Notes under the pieces: generated by a model
The model's database searches: none
What the model was told of the DNA's origin: nothing
What the model saw: the letters and a program-made list of their open reading frames with translations, nothing else
Assembly (NCBI RefSeq): GCF_028368975.1
Contig: NZ_JAQNDM010000002.1
Location: 2,490,007 to 2,554,006, forward strand
DNA: 64,000 nt
Origin: Stigmatella ashevillena
GTDB lineage: Bacteria > Myxococcota > Myxococcia > Myxococcales > Myxococcaceae
Direction of reading: 5' to 3'
Part shown: piece after piece, positions 28,480 to 40,398 of the stretch
How positions within the stretch are numbered: the first letter of the stretch is position 1
Layout: each line of letters opens with the position of its first letter
Made by a program: the position numbers and the translations under genes

Positions 28480-30297
28480 ATGATCATCCCTGAGCACAAA
28501 ATCGAGGAAATCATCGATCGGGTGGACCTGACCGGTCTCATCTCCCGCTACGTGGAGCTCAAAAAGTCCGGGCGGGAGTACAAGGGCCGCTGCCCGTTCC
28601 ACCAAGAGAAGACGCCCTCCTTCTACGTCATCCCCGAGAAGCGCTTCTATTTCTGCCATGGGTGCCGGGCGAGCGGCGATGCCGTGTCCTTCGTCCAGCG
28701 CTACCTGGGCAAGCCGTTCATCGAGGCGGTGAAGGATCTCGCCCGCGAGGTGGGCGTGGACCTGGAAGCGGCCCAGGACCCCACGGCCCGGGAGCGCCAG
28801 CAACTCAAGGAGGTGACGGACCTGGCCGCAGAGCACTTCCGTTCCCTGCTCTGGCAGGACGAGGGCCGCGCGGCGCGCGCGTACCTGGCCACCCGCGGCG
28901 TCTCCGAGGAGACCGCTCAGGCCTTCGGGCTGGGCTGGGCCGCCCAGTCCTGGAGCCTCCTGGCCGACAAGCTCACCCGGGCAGGCATGGTGGAGTGGGC
29001 GGTGAAGGCGGGGCTCGTCCAGCGCCGCCAGAATGCGGACGGCTACTATGACTTCTTCCGCAGCCGCCTCATGGTGCCCATCCGAGCCCCCGAGGGCCGC
29101 CCCATCGCCTTTGGCGGTCGGCTGGTGGGCGCGGACGAGGGGCCCAAGTACCTCAACTCGAAGGAATCCCGGCTCTACAACAAGAGCGACATCCTCTACG
29201 GCATGGATCAGGCCCGCGATGAGGTGCGTCGGCGCAAGTCGGCGATCCTGGTGGAGGGCTACTTCGACTGCATCGGCCTGCATCAGGTGGGGGTCCGCCA
29301 TGCCGTGGCGCTGTGCTCCACGGCGCTGACCCCCGGCCACCTGCAGCTCTTGCACCGGGGCGAGGCGCGCGACCTGGTTCTCCTGCTGGACGGAGACCAG
29401 GCAGGCCTCAGTGCCGTCGAGCGGCTTGCAGGTCCCCTGCTTGCCGCGGGAGCGGCCACCCGGGTGGCCCTGCTGCCCCAAGGGGATGATCCGGACACCT
29501 TCGCGCGTCGAGAAGGGGTGGAGGGCGTGGAACGGCTTCTCCAGGGGGCCCAGCCTCTGACAGCCCACCTCTTCGCCAGCGTCCTTCCTCAAGGGGCTCG
29601 AGCGAGTTTCGAGGAGAAGATGACAGCGATCGAGCGGCTCAAGCCGATGGCGGCGCAGATCCCCGTGGGACTCGTGCGCTCGGCCTTCCTCAACGCCGTG
29701 GGCGCTCACTTCAGCCTCCCCGTGGGAGACCTGGAGGGCGCCCTGCGCCCCAAGGCCCCCCAGAAGCCTGCCCCCTTCCCTTCCCAGACCCCTGGCCCCG
29801 CTGCCCCTGCGGCCCCCCGAACCCCTCCCGCACGCCCCCCCGATGCGCTGGAAGCCTTCTATGTGGCCGCCGCCCTGAGGGACCCCCGCCTGGTGGCCCG
29901 GGACACCTTCCGGGCATGTGATGAGTTGTCCCACACGGGGCTGCGCATGGTGCTGGCCCATGCCACCTCGGGCCAGGGCACCGAGGACGCCCTGTTCGAG
30001 GCCCCGGAAACCGTCAAACGGGCCCTGGAAGGCGCCCTGCGACAGCTTCCCGAGCCCGGCGCCCCCTTGGAACAGGCCTTCCTCGCGGTGTGCCGCAAGC
30101 TGATGCTGCGGCGCATCGATGAGCAGCTTGGCTATATTGAAAAAGCCACGAAGCAGGCTCCGGGAGCCTACGATCTCACCGAGGAGACACGACGGTTGCT
30201 GGGCGAGCGCATTGAATTGCTGGCCCTGAAAAAACGAGTCCTCGATGAACTCCGGCCCGCGCCTACGGGAACAAAGGCCCCAATGCAACCGGTTTGA
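28480..30297 (+). CDS. dnaG: DNA primase
   Basis: Synthesises RNA primers at the replication fork. The 605-residue protein has an N-terminal CHC2 zinc-binding domain ([19 protein letters not shown]), a TOPRIM catalytic core ([15 protein letters not shown] with metal-binding Glu, LLLDGDQAG with DxD) and a C-terminal helicase-binding region after a Pro/Ala-rich linker at about residue 425-455. The start [12 protein letters not shown] follows GAGGGGAAGG and matches family N-termini; an in-frame ATG 13 codons upstream does not. The 286 bases between yqeY and this gene show no other gene. rpoD follows by 88 bases. Confidence 0.96.
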   Translation: MIIPEHKIEEIIDRVDLTGLISRYVELKKSGREYKGRCPFHQEKTPSFYVIPEKRFYFCHGCRASGDAVSFVQRYLGKPFIEAVKDLAREVGVDLEAAQDPTARERQQLKEVTDLAAEHFRSLLWQDEGRAARAYLATRGVSEETAQAFGLGWAAQSWSLLADKLTRAGMVEWAVKAGLVQRRQNADGYYDFFRSRLMVPIRAPEGRPIAFGGRLVGADEGPKYLNSKESRLYNKSDILYGMDQARDEVRRRKSAILVEGYFDCIGLHQVGVRHAVALCSTALTPGHLQLLHRGEARDLVLLLDGDQAGLSAVERLAGPLLAAGAATRVALLPQGDDPDTFARREGVEGVERLLQGAQPLTAHLFASVLPQGARASFEEKMTAIERLKPMAAQIPVGLVRSAFLNAVGAHFSLPVGDLEGALRPKAPQKPAPFPSQTPGPAAPAAPRTPPARPPDALEAFYVAAALRDPRLVARDTFRACDELSHTGLRMVLAHATSGQGTEDALFEAPETVKRALEGALRQLPEPGAPLEQAFLAVCRKLMLRRIDEQLGYIEKATKQAPGAYDLTEETRRLLGERIELLALKKRVLDELRPAPTGTKAPMQPV

Positions 30298-30385
30298 GTT
30301 CGCGTTTGTAAGTATCCTGCAATTTGCGATAGATCGGCCGGCTCGCTCCAGGCCAAGCACCTGTTTTCTAAGGAGAAGTACCCGA

Positions 30386-32506
<2,121 letters not shown>

Positions 32507-32528
32507 GTCCCAACCGGTGAAGTGGTCC

Positions 32529-32559
32529 AAGCCCCCGCGTCCCCATGGACCGGGGGCTT
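32529..32559 (+). terminator. Terminator after rpoD
   Basis: AAGCCCCCG (32529-32537) pairs with CGGGGGCTT (32551-32559) around a 13-base loop, 22 bases after the rpoD stop, followed by a short CGCCGTTT. It is a strong GC stem with weak T-run. Confidence 0.65.
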
Positions 32560-32580
32560 CGCCGTTTCTAGAGTCCGGCC

Positions 32581-32871
32581 GTGCCCGTGACGCCTCCCCT
32601 CCCCTTCTCCGAAGCCGTGCGGCGTGCGGTGCGCGCCATCCCCCGCGGGGAGGTGCGCTCCTACGCGCAGGTGGCCCTCTACGCGGGCAAACCCGGAGCA
32701 GCCCGCGGGGTGGGCCGGGAGCTCAAGACGCTGAAGGGCGTGCCCTGGTGGCGTGTCATCCGCTCGGACAGGACGCTGGCGCCCGCGGTGGCGCACGAGC
32801 AGGCCCGGCGATTGGCCGCCGAGGGCGTTCAGGTAAAGCAGCAGGGAGAACACTTCCGCGTTCTGGCCTGA
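32581..32871 (+). CDS. Alkyltransferase-like (ATL) DNA repair protein
   Basis: A 96-residue homologue of the C-terminal domain of O6-alkylguanine-DNA alkyltransferase ([38 protein letters not shown]). In true methyltransferases the active-site box is PCHRVI; here it reads PWWRVI, so the methyl-accepting Cys is Trp. That is the mark of ATL proteins, which bind O6-alkylguanine and recruit nucleotide excision repair instead of removing the alkyl group. Starts at GTG. Lies between rpoD and tRNA-Met. Confidence 0.88.
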   Translation: MPVTPPLPFSEAVRRAVRAIPRGEVRSYAQVALYAGKPGAARGVGRELKTLKGVPWWRVIRSDRTLAPAVAHEQARRLAAEGVQVKQQGEHFRVLA

Positions 32872-32953
32872 GCCTCTCCGGGGCGTTCTGCCCTCTTGTC
32901 AGCGGCACGGGCTGCGGGATACTTCTCCGCGTCACAGCGCGTTGTTTTGGGAA

Positions 32954-33026
32954 GGGCCCTTAGCTCAGCGGTTAGAGCTGTCGGCTCATAACCGATTGGT
33001 CCCCGGTTCGAATCCGGGAGGGCCCA
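32954..33026 (+). tRNA. tRNA-Met (anticodon CAT)
   Basis: A complete 73-base cloverleaf: acceptor GGGCCCT/AGGGCCC with discriminator A, D-arm GCTC/GAGC, anticodon stem GTCGG/CCGAT with loop CTCATAA (CAT), and T-arm CCCGG-TTCGAAT-CCGGG. CCA is not encoded. The CTCATAA loop fits elongator tRNA-Met; a lysidine-modified tRNA-Ile(CAU) cannot be fully excluded. Confidence 0.95.
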
Positions 33027-33041
33027 CTCGCCGTAACCCTT

Positions 33042-33076
33042 CCCCACGCCTCGGGATTTCCCTCCGAGGCGTGGGG
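33042..33076 (+). terminator. Strong hairpin after tRNA-Met
   Basis: A perfect 13-bp stem, CCCCACGCCTCGG (33042-33054) with CCGAGGCGTGGGG (33064-33076), around a 9-base loop, 15 bases downstream of the tRNA. No T-run follows, but position and stability fit a terminator. The rest of the gap to 33234 shows nothing recognisable. Confidence 0.7.
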
Positions 33077-33234
33077 GCGGAAAGCGCCCCTCGCCGCGTT
33101 CCGCACCACTGCCAACGGAACCCAAGCCTTGAGCAGCGGCGCACCTCGGAGGAGGCCGCATGCTCGACTTCAACTGCCTTGCCTCAAAGCACCAGCACCG
33201 CCGTGAAGACGCGGTTTTTCCAAGCGCTGGATGC

Positions 33235-33939
33235 TCAGGCGGCCGAGGTGGACGCCTCTTCCGCGCCGCTCGACCTCTCCATCTCCTTGAGCATGCGCTC
33301 TCCCTCGAGCTCATCGATGGGGGCGAAGCGCTCGAGGCTCGGACGGTAGGCGTGCACCCGCGCCTGGCCGATGTCGAACCACCAGCCGTGCAGCCGCACG
33401 GTGCCGGCCGCCAGACGATCGCGCACCAGGGGGTAGGTCTTCAGGTTCTCCATCTGCTGCAGCACGCTGTACTGGCTGAGCCGGTCATACGGGGCCAGCC
33501 CATCGCCGATCTTCCCACCGCGCTCGAAGGCGGCCAGGGCGGGGCGGCCCACGTCCAGCCAGCTGCTGAGGTTGGGCGTCTTCTGATCGTTGTACCCCGA
33601 CAGAATGGCCTTCATGGCGCCGCAGCCGGAGTGGCCGCACACCACGATGTCCTTCACCGGCAGGGTGAGCAGGGAGAACTCCAGGGCCGCGGCCTCGGAG
33701 CGGTCGCTCAGGGACAGGCCCGAGGCGTCCGAGGGCGGCACCATGTTGCCCACGTTGCGCATGACGAAGAGGTCACCTGGGTTGGTGGACGCGAAGAGGT
33801 TGGGCACCACGCGGCTGTCGGCGCAGGCGATGAACAGGCAGTCGGGAGCCTGTCCATTGGCCAGCCGCGCGAAGGTGGAGCGGTAGGCGGGAAGGCTGTG
33901 ACGCTGGAAATCGAGGAGACCCTGAACGAGCTTCTTCAT
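33235..33939 (-). CDS. Beta-class carbonic anhydrase
   Basis: Interconverts CO2 and bicarbonate. The 234-residue protein has the zinc-site motifs IACADSRVVPN (Cys and the Asp-Arg dyad) and CGHSGCGAMKAI (His and second Cys), plus MRNVGN. The start is fixed by GGAAGGTG upstream. It begins 2 bases after the stop of the SulP transporter gene, so the two are one operon; together they suggest bicarbonate uptake or CO2/pH handling. Confidence 0.95.
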   Translation of the reverse strand: MKKLVQGLLDFQRHSLPAYRSTFARLANGQAPDCLFIACADSRVVPNLFASTNPGDLFVMRNVGNMVPPSDASGLSLSDRSEAAALEFSLLTLPVKDIVVCGHSGCGAMKAILSGYNDQKTPNLSSWLDVGRPALAAFERGGKIGDGLAPYDRLSQYSVLQQMENLKTYPLVRDRLAAGTVRLHGWWFDIGQARVHAYRPSLERFAPIDELEGERMLKEMERSSGAEEASTSAA

Positions 33940-33941
33940 GA

Positions 33942-35486
33942 TTAGACACCTTCCGAGGAAAGAGTTGTGGTCGCGGAAACGGGCACTTCGGTCTTGTTGG
34001 AGGAGGCGGAGGCGCCCTTGCGCACCCACACCTCCTCAAGCGGCTCCATCCACACCTTGCCGCCCGTCTTGCGGTGGTTCTGGCACCAGCTCTCCAGAGC
34101 CTCGTAGCCGGAGTGGTCCAGCGTCTCCACCGCGAGGTCCAGCTCCACCTGGGCCCCACTGGGCACCTGGGCGAGCGCGGCCGACAACTGCGGCACGCCC
34201 ACGAAGGTGAGGGCGCCGCCCACGCGCACCTGGTGCACCTCACCCTCCTGCTTCACCTGCACCTGCACCCGGCCCAGCCGCCACAGCAGCCGCGCCACCG
34301 CCACCGCGAAGCCCAGCCCGATGCCGGCCAACAGGTTGATGCCCACCACGCCGGCCACCGTCACCACGTACACGACGAGCTCGCCGCGCCGGCGCAGCTC
34401 GTGGATGTGGTGCATGTTGACCAGCTTGGCGCCCACGTGGACGAGCAGACCGGCCAGCACGGTGAGCGGCACCAGTCCGAGGTAGGAGCCCAGCAGGGAC
34501 ACGAAGAGCAGCATCCACACGCCGTGGATGAAGGCGGACGCGCGCGTCTTGGCGCCCGCGGCGATGTTGGCCGCGCTGCGCACGATGACGCCGGTGATGG
34601 GCAGGCCGCCCATCAGCCCGGACAGGGTGTTGGCCATGCCCTGCGCGAACAGCTCCTTGTCCAGGTTGGCGCGCGGGCCGGTGTGCAGCTTGTCCGTGGC
34701 CACCGCGCTCAGCAGCGACTCGGCGCTGGCCACCAGGGCCAGGGAGAACACCGCGGCCGCGAAGGCGCCCCAGTTGGCGGGCAGCTCGGGCAGCCGGATG
34801 CTCTCGAAGAGGCTCCCAGCCAGCTCCACCCGCTTCACGTCCGCGCCCCACACCGCCGCGGCCACCGAGCCCACCACCACCGCCACCAGCGGTCCGGGCA
34901 CCTTCTTGAGGCGGCTGTCGGGCATCACCTGCCACAGCACCAGGATGGCAATGGTGACCACGCCCAGGATCGTCGCGGGGCCATGCAGGTCCATGATCTG
35001 CCCCGGCAACTCGCGCAGGTTGGCCCAGGCGTTGGACTGCGGCGCGCCTCCCAGCACGATGTGCAGCTGGCCCAGCACGATGAGGATGCCGATGCCCGCC
35101 AGCATGCCGTGGATGACGGCCGGGGAGATGCCCAGCGCGGCGCGCGCCACCTTCATGCCGCCGAGCACCATCTGGATGACGCCCGCGGCGGCCACCGCGG
35201 CGCACGTAGCGGCGAAGCCCAGCTCATTGATGAAGCCGAACACCATCACCGCCAGGCCCGCGGCCGGGCCGCTCACCAGCAGCGGCACACCGCCGAACAA
35301 GCCCACCACCAGGCCGCCCACCACCCCGGCGATGAGCCCGGCCATGATGGGAGCGCCCGAGGCCAGGGCGATGCCCATACACAGCGGCAGGGCCACCAGG
35401 AAGACCACCAAGGAGGCGGGCAAGTCACTGGCCAGCACCGTCCGGAGCGAGCCGGCAGAGCCGGCCTTCTGCTCGTTGGACTTCAT
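33942..35486 (-). CDS. SulP-family inorganic anion transporter with STAS domain
   Basis: A 514-residue inner-membrane transporter. About 10-14 hydrophobic segments from residue 25 to 410 follow the SulP pattern (LVVFLVALPLCMGIALASGA, GLIAGVVGGLVVGLFGG, SGPAAGLAVMVFGF), and a C-terminal STAS domain (about 420-500) lies in the cytoplasm. Such proteins carry sulfate, bicarbonate or other anions; coupling to a carbonic anhydrase gene 2 bases downstream favours bicarbonate. The ATG at 35486 has GGAGG upstream. A consensus sigma-54 promoter lies 77-91 bases upstream. Confidence 0.93.
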   Translation of the reverse strand: MKSNEQKAGSAGSLRTVLASDLPASLVVFLVALPLCMGIALASGAPIMAGLIAGVVGGLVVGLFGGVPLLVSGPAAGLAVMVFGFINELGFAATCAAVAAAGVIQMVLGGMKVARAALGISPAVIHGMLAGIGILIVLGQLHIVLGGAPQSNAWANLRELPGQIMDLHGPATILGVVTIAILVLWQVMPDSRLKKVPGPLVAVVVGSVAAAVWGADVKRVELAGSLFESIRLPELPANWGAFAAAVFSLALVASAESLLSAVATDKLHTGPRANLDKELFAQGMANTLSGLMGGLPITGVIVRSAANIAAGAKTRASAFIHGVWMLLFVSLLGSYLGLVPLTVLAGLLVHVGAKLVNMHHIHELRRRGELVVYVVTVAGVVGINLLAGIGLGFAVAVARLLWRLGRVQVQVKQEGEVHQVRVGGALTFVGVPQLSAALAQVPSGAQVELDLAVETLDHSGYEALESWCQNHRKTGGKVWMEPLEEVWVRKGASASSNKTEVPVSATTTLSSEGV

Positions 35487-35562
35487 TTCTCTCAGCCTCC
35501 ACACACAAAGGAAGGCGCCGCGTCTCCTCGCGAGAGACGGGGCGCGTGTCCGGCTCACATGG

Positions 35563-35577
35563 GCAAGAGCCGTGCCA
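35563..35577 (-). promoter_or_regulatory. Sigma-54 (-24/-12) promoter of the sulP-carbonic anhydrase operon
   Basis: Read on the minus strand the site is TGGCAC-GGCTC-TTGC, an exact match to the sigma-54 consensus TGGCAC-N5-TTGC. It points at sulP, and the predicted transcript start gives a leader of about 65 bases. The NtrC-family activator gene ends about 120 bases further upstream, making it the obvious candidate regulator. Confidence 0.85.
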
Positions 35578-35628
35578 AGTGCGTGAAGGGGGTTTCCCTC
35601 TGAAGGGCTTGGAGGGAAGTCCCAGGGA

Positions 35629-35647
35629 ACTTCAAGAAATTTGAAGT
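35629..35647. promoter_or_regulatory. Palindrome, likely enhancer/UAS for the sigma-54 promoter
   Basis: ACTTCAA (35629-35635) and TTGAAGT (35641-35647) form a perfect 7-bp inverted repeat with a 5-base AT-rich spacer, about 50-70 bases upstream of the -24 element. Dyads of this size are typical binding sites of Fis-type HTH activators such as the neighbouring NtrC-family regulator. The assignment to that protein is inferred. Confidence 0.6.
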
Positions 35648-35670
35648 AGACCCGGGATCAATGAAAGAAC

Positions 35671-35690
35671 CTTAAACAAGAATCTTTAAG
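35671..35690. repeat. Second inverted repeat between regulator gene and sulP promoter
   Basis: CTTAAA (35671-35676) and TTTAAG (35685-35690) flank an 8-base spacer, just after the stop codon of the NtrC-family gene and about 24 bases from the palindrome at 35629. It may be a second activator site or a weak terminator hairpin. The AT-richness contrasts with flanking DNA. Confidence 0.4.
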
Positions 35691-35700
35691 TGCTGCCCGC

Positions 35701-37040
<1,340 letters not shown>

Positions 37041-37044
<4 letters not shown>

Positions 37045-38720
37045 GTGGTGCTCTCCAGGGGCAGCCGCAGGGTGAAACGGCTGCCATCGGGCAGGCGGGT
37101 ATAGGTGAGGTTGCCCCCATGGGACTCCACGGCGGCCCGGGCCATGGGCAGGCCCAAGCCCACGCCCTTGGCGCGCGCGGTGGCGAAGGGCTCCCACAGA
37201 CGCGGCTCCAGGTCCTTGTCCACCCCGCCGGCGTTGTCCTCCACCCGCAGGACGGCCGCGTTGTCATCGCGCGCGAGGGTCACCCGCACCCAGGGAGAGG
37301 GACGCAGGCCCGTGTCGCGCGCCACCGCGCCCGCCTCCACCGCGTTGCGCACCAGGTTGTCGATGGCGGACACCAGCAGCGCCGGGTCCGCCTGCGTGGT
37401 GAGCCCCTCCTGCAGCGTCACCTGCACGGGCACGTCCTCGGACTCCGGCACCAGGCGCACCGACTGCAGGGCCTCCTCCACCAGCAGGTGCAGCTCGCAG
37501 GGGCGGCGCAGGGCGGCGGCCCTCGGAGCGCCGAAGGACAGCAGCGAGCGGGCCAGGTGCCCCAGCCGCTGCACCTGGGCACGCAGCGCGGGCAGGGCCA
37601 CCTCACCCGCGGTGGCGGCGGGCCGCAGCAGCGACAGGGCCGCCTGCATGCCGTTGAGGGCGTTCTTCACCTCGTGGGCGATGAGCTGGCTGGCGGCGCC
37701 CAGCGCGGCCATCGTCTCCTGGTGCCGCAGCCGCTCCTCGGCCGCCAGCAGCGAGCGGTACGAGCGGCGCAGCAGGAAGGTGAAGAGCAGCAGGGTGCTG
37801 CCCAGCAAGGCGATGTGGAAGAGCAGCTGCCCGAGGAAGCGGCGCTGCAGCCGAGCGATGTCCCGCTCCTCGTCCTCCAGCACGGCCAGCAGCATGCCGC
37901 TGACGCCTGGGACGGAGACATGGGCCGCCGCGCCCAGCATGCGCTTGCCGTCCAACACGAGGGGCCCGGGGGCTTCGACCAGGGCGCGCAGGCGCGAGGC
38001 GCGCTCCGCGCTCCATGCGAAGTTCGGCGCGGGCACGGGCAGCAGGAGCTGGCCCTCCCCATCCAGCAGCAGCGACATGTCCGCGCCCCCCGAACGGACG
38101 CCCGGAAGGGGACGCGCCCCCGCGCGCAGCTCACCCACCAGCAGGCCCGTCACCTTGCCGCCGCGCGTGATGGGGACCGCCACCACCAGCGGCCCCTCCG
38201 TCCCCTCCAGCAAGTTGATGTCCGAGACGCCCTCGGCCAGCACCCGGCGAAACCAGGGGCGGCTGGTTAGGGGGGAGGCCCCCAGCGATATCTGGGCCGG
38301 GTCGCTCCACACGCTGCGCCCCTCGGGGGTAAGCAGGGCCACGCCCTCGGAGAAAAGGGGCGAGTGGTGGAAGGCGCTGTCCAGCATGGCCACCTCCGGG
38401 CCCGAGGAGCCATCCTCGGGGATGAGCTGGGGGTGCTCGGCCAGCCGGCGCAGCTCCGCCTCCAGCAGCCCCAGGTGCACGCCCAGCGCCTCGGCCTGCA
38501 CCTGGGCCTGGCTGGAGAGATTGCCGAGCATCTCCTCGCGGGCGTTCTGGAGATCCTCCCGGTAGGCGAGCAGGGGGCTGGCCAGGGCCACCACGCCGAG
38601 CAGCGCCAGCCCCACCGCGGCGGAGCGTCCGGCGCGCTGTTGGGCGCGCGCCAGCTCTCCGAGGGCGGAGGACAAGGAGGGGCCCGGCAGGGGAGGCGGT
38701 CGCGACATGGGGCGCATCAT
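37041..38720 (-). CDS. Membrane sensor histidine kinase, partner of the NtrC-family regulator
   Basis: A 559-residue kinase. TM1 (AAVGLALLGVVALASPLLAY, about 34-53) and TM2 (FHIALLGSTLLLFTFLL, about 300-317) enclose a roughly 240-residue periplasmic sensor of the Cache type. HisKA follows with LIAHEVKNALNGMQ, then HATPase_c with DNLVRNAVEAG, EDNAGGVD and KGVGLGLPMARAA. The ATGA overlap with the regulator gene makes them a cognate pair. Two further ATG codons (38717, 38708) are possible starts. Confidence 0.92.
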
Positions 38721-38867
38721 GCGTCAAACAACCCGGAGCGAGGGGCGTGTCCTGAGGCAATGAGAGCACAAGGCGTACCTCGTCTGCCTCCTCCAGCAGC
38801 ACCACGCCTATGACGTGGCACCTGGCTCCTTGCCTTTGATAACGTCGGTGGCTCGCGGGAGGGGAGC

Positions 38868-39369
38868 ATGAAATGGCGTGCAGCACTGGCCCTCTTCGCG
38901 AGCCTGCTGCTGCCTCTGCCACTCGTCTTCTTGCTGGGCGGTGGGCTGCGGCCCGGCTTGCGCGAAGACTCAGTTCGGAGTGTGAGCCTCCCCTCGGCTG
39001 CGTCATGGAAGCTCGCTTGAGACGGCAGTCATCGAACTGCCGGGATGTCCGCCAGGACAGCGTTGCATTCATGATTCCGAAGGCGCCTCGGCGTGCGCGG
39101 AAGTGTACGGGCCTGATTGCCAACAGAATCCTTGTCCCAGAGCCGGTGAGTGCCACGTGAGCCACGACTCGACGCGCCCCGGTAAAGTGTGGATGGAATG
39201 CGTTGAGAGGTGTGGTGAAGGCTATCCTCCCTGTAGTGAGGGGCTGATCTGTGATGCATGGGTGTGCAGAGTCCCTTGTCATTCGCAAGCTCCTCACCCC
39301 TGTATGGAAGGCTACCTTTGCAAGCAGCACAGGTCCGGAAGGCCCGAGGTTTGCCAACCGGAACCATAG
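38868..39369 (+). pseudogene. Decayed Cys-rich lipoprotein gene (multiple frameshifts)
   Basis: A strong ribosome binding site (GGGAGGGGAGC) precedes ATG 38868 and a signal peptide (MKWRAALALFASLLLPLPLV) that stops within 50 codons. Lipoprotein-like and Cys-rich pieces continue in shifted frames: GCGPACAKTQFG (38944-38979), CEPPLGCVMEA (about 38981-39013), then from about 39016 one open stretch to 39369 with ELPGCPPGQRC, CQQNPCPRAGEC and CMEGYLC. Joined, these would form one secreted Cys-rich protein; separately none looks complete. A sequencing-error explanation remains possible. Upstream 38721-38867 holds nothing else recognised. Confidence 0.42.
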
Positions 39370-39479
39370 CCAAGTTCCTGAGGGTGCCAGGATCCTCGTG
39401 GTGCTCACGGAATGGGACTCAGGCGCCACCACCCTCGCGGGTCTGCTAGTCTGGAGGTTACCTGGGAGGTTCCCCCGTT

Positions 39480-40394
39480 TTGCTCCACCCCTGCATCTTT
39501 CCCTTCGCGCTCGCCGCTTTGCTGATGGGCCTTCCCGCTGCGGCGCAGGCCGCGCATGGAGGGCTCTCGACGACCCGATCCATCGTTCTCTCGGACAAAG
39601 AGGGCGAGTCGCCATTGCTCTACCTCGCGCCTGGCACCTTCACGTTCATCATCCTGGACGCGCCGATCCTCCGCGAGTCCGTCGAGGTGGAGGACCGCGC
39701 CCGCTTTGCCCGGGTGGATCCAGCAGATCAGGCCATCACGCTTGCGCTCAGGGCACCACTCGCGCCCACGGAACGGCTGACGCTCCGGTTCACCTACCGC
39801 GAGGGCTCACCCTCCAGTGCCGTGTTCCTGCTGACGGGGCAACCCGGTGAGGCGGACACCGTGGTCAACGTGAGTCGCCCACCACAAACCACCGAAGCGT
39901 GCCGCGTGGAACTGTCCGTCACACGCGAGCGCTGTGAAATACAGAACAAGGAATTGGAGGCTTTGAGGGCCCGCTCGCAGACAGTGAGCCCAGCCGCCGT
40001 GGCGCTCGCGGAACTCGTGGACGACCAAGGCATGAGGACTGAGGATCTCAATGAATCATGCTTCAAGGCGCGGGGAGAACTTCGCCCCACGCAGTGCAGG
40101 GCGCTCGGGGCATCGACGTGGACCGTGCTCGTCCTCGAAGTAAGCAACGGCGGGGCGGCTCCTTGGGCGCCCGCCTGGGCCGAAGTCACGCCCGTCTCCG
40201 GCGGGGTGCCACGCCGCGCCCGTGCGGTGCTCTCCAGGCAGGCCTCCATTCTCCCGGGTGAGGAGGTGCGTGTGGCTGTCGAGGTGGAAATGTTAGAGAG
40301 GGTGAAAAAAGAATGGCTGGAGGCGCCGCATGCGTTGCGGCTGTGTGACGCTGCCGAGAGCCGCTGTCTGTCCCTCTCCAATGTGCCGCTGTAG
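39480..40394 (+). CDS. DUF2381 family protein (myxobacterial)
   Basis: A 304-residue exported protein starting at TTG 39480 behind GGGAGG. The signal peptide (FPFALAALLMGLPAAAQAA) is followed by beta-rich sequence matching the Myxococcus paralogous family DUF2381: RSIVLSDKEGESP near the N-terminus, the central CRVELSVTRERCE, and the C-terminal ILPGEEVRVAVEVEM. Function is unknown; members typically sit next to Ser/Thr kinase genes, as here (stop codon 4 bases before the kinase ATG), so they may form a sensing pair. Confidence 0.85.
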   Translation: MLHPCIFPFALAALLMGLPAAAQAAHGGLSTTRSIVLSDKEGESPLLYLAPGTFTFIILDAPILRESVEVEDRARFARVDPADQAITLALRAPLAPTERLTLRFTYREGSPSSAVFLLTGQPGEADTVVNVSRPPQTTEACRVELSVTRERCEIQNKELEALRARSQTVSPAAVALAELVDDQGMRTEDLNESCFKARGELRPTQCRALGASTWTVLVLEVSNGGAAPWAPAWAEVTPVSGGVPRRARAVLSRQASILPGEEVRVAVEVEMLERVKKEWLEAPHALRLCDAAESRCLSLSNVPL

Positions 40395-40398
40395 CAAC

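Noticed and set aside
38755-38769. Possible sigma-54 site (TTGTGC-N5-TTGC, minus strand) before the kinase gene at 38720
   Set aside because: The invariant -24 GG is missing; only the -12 half matches.
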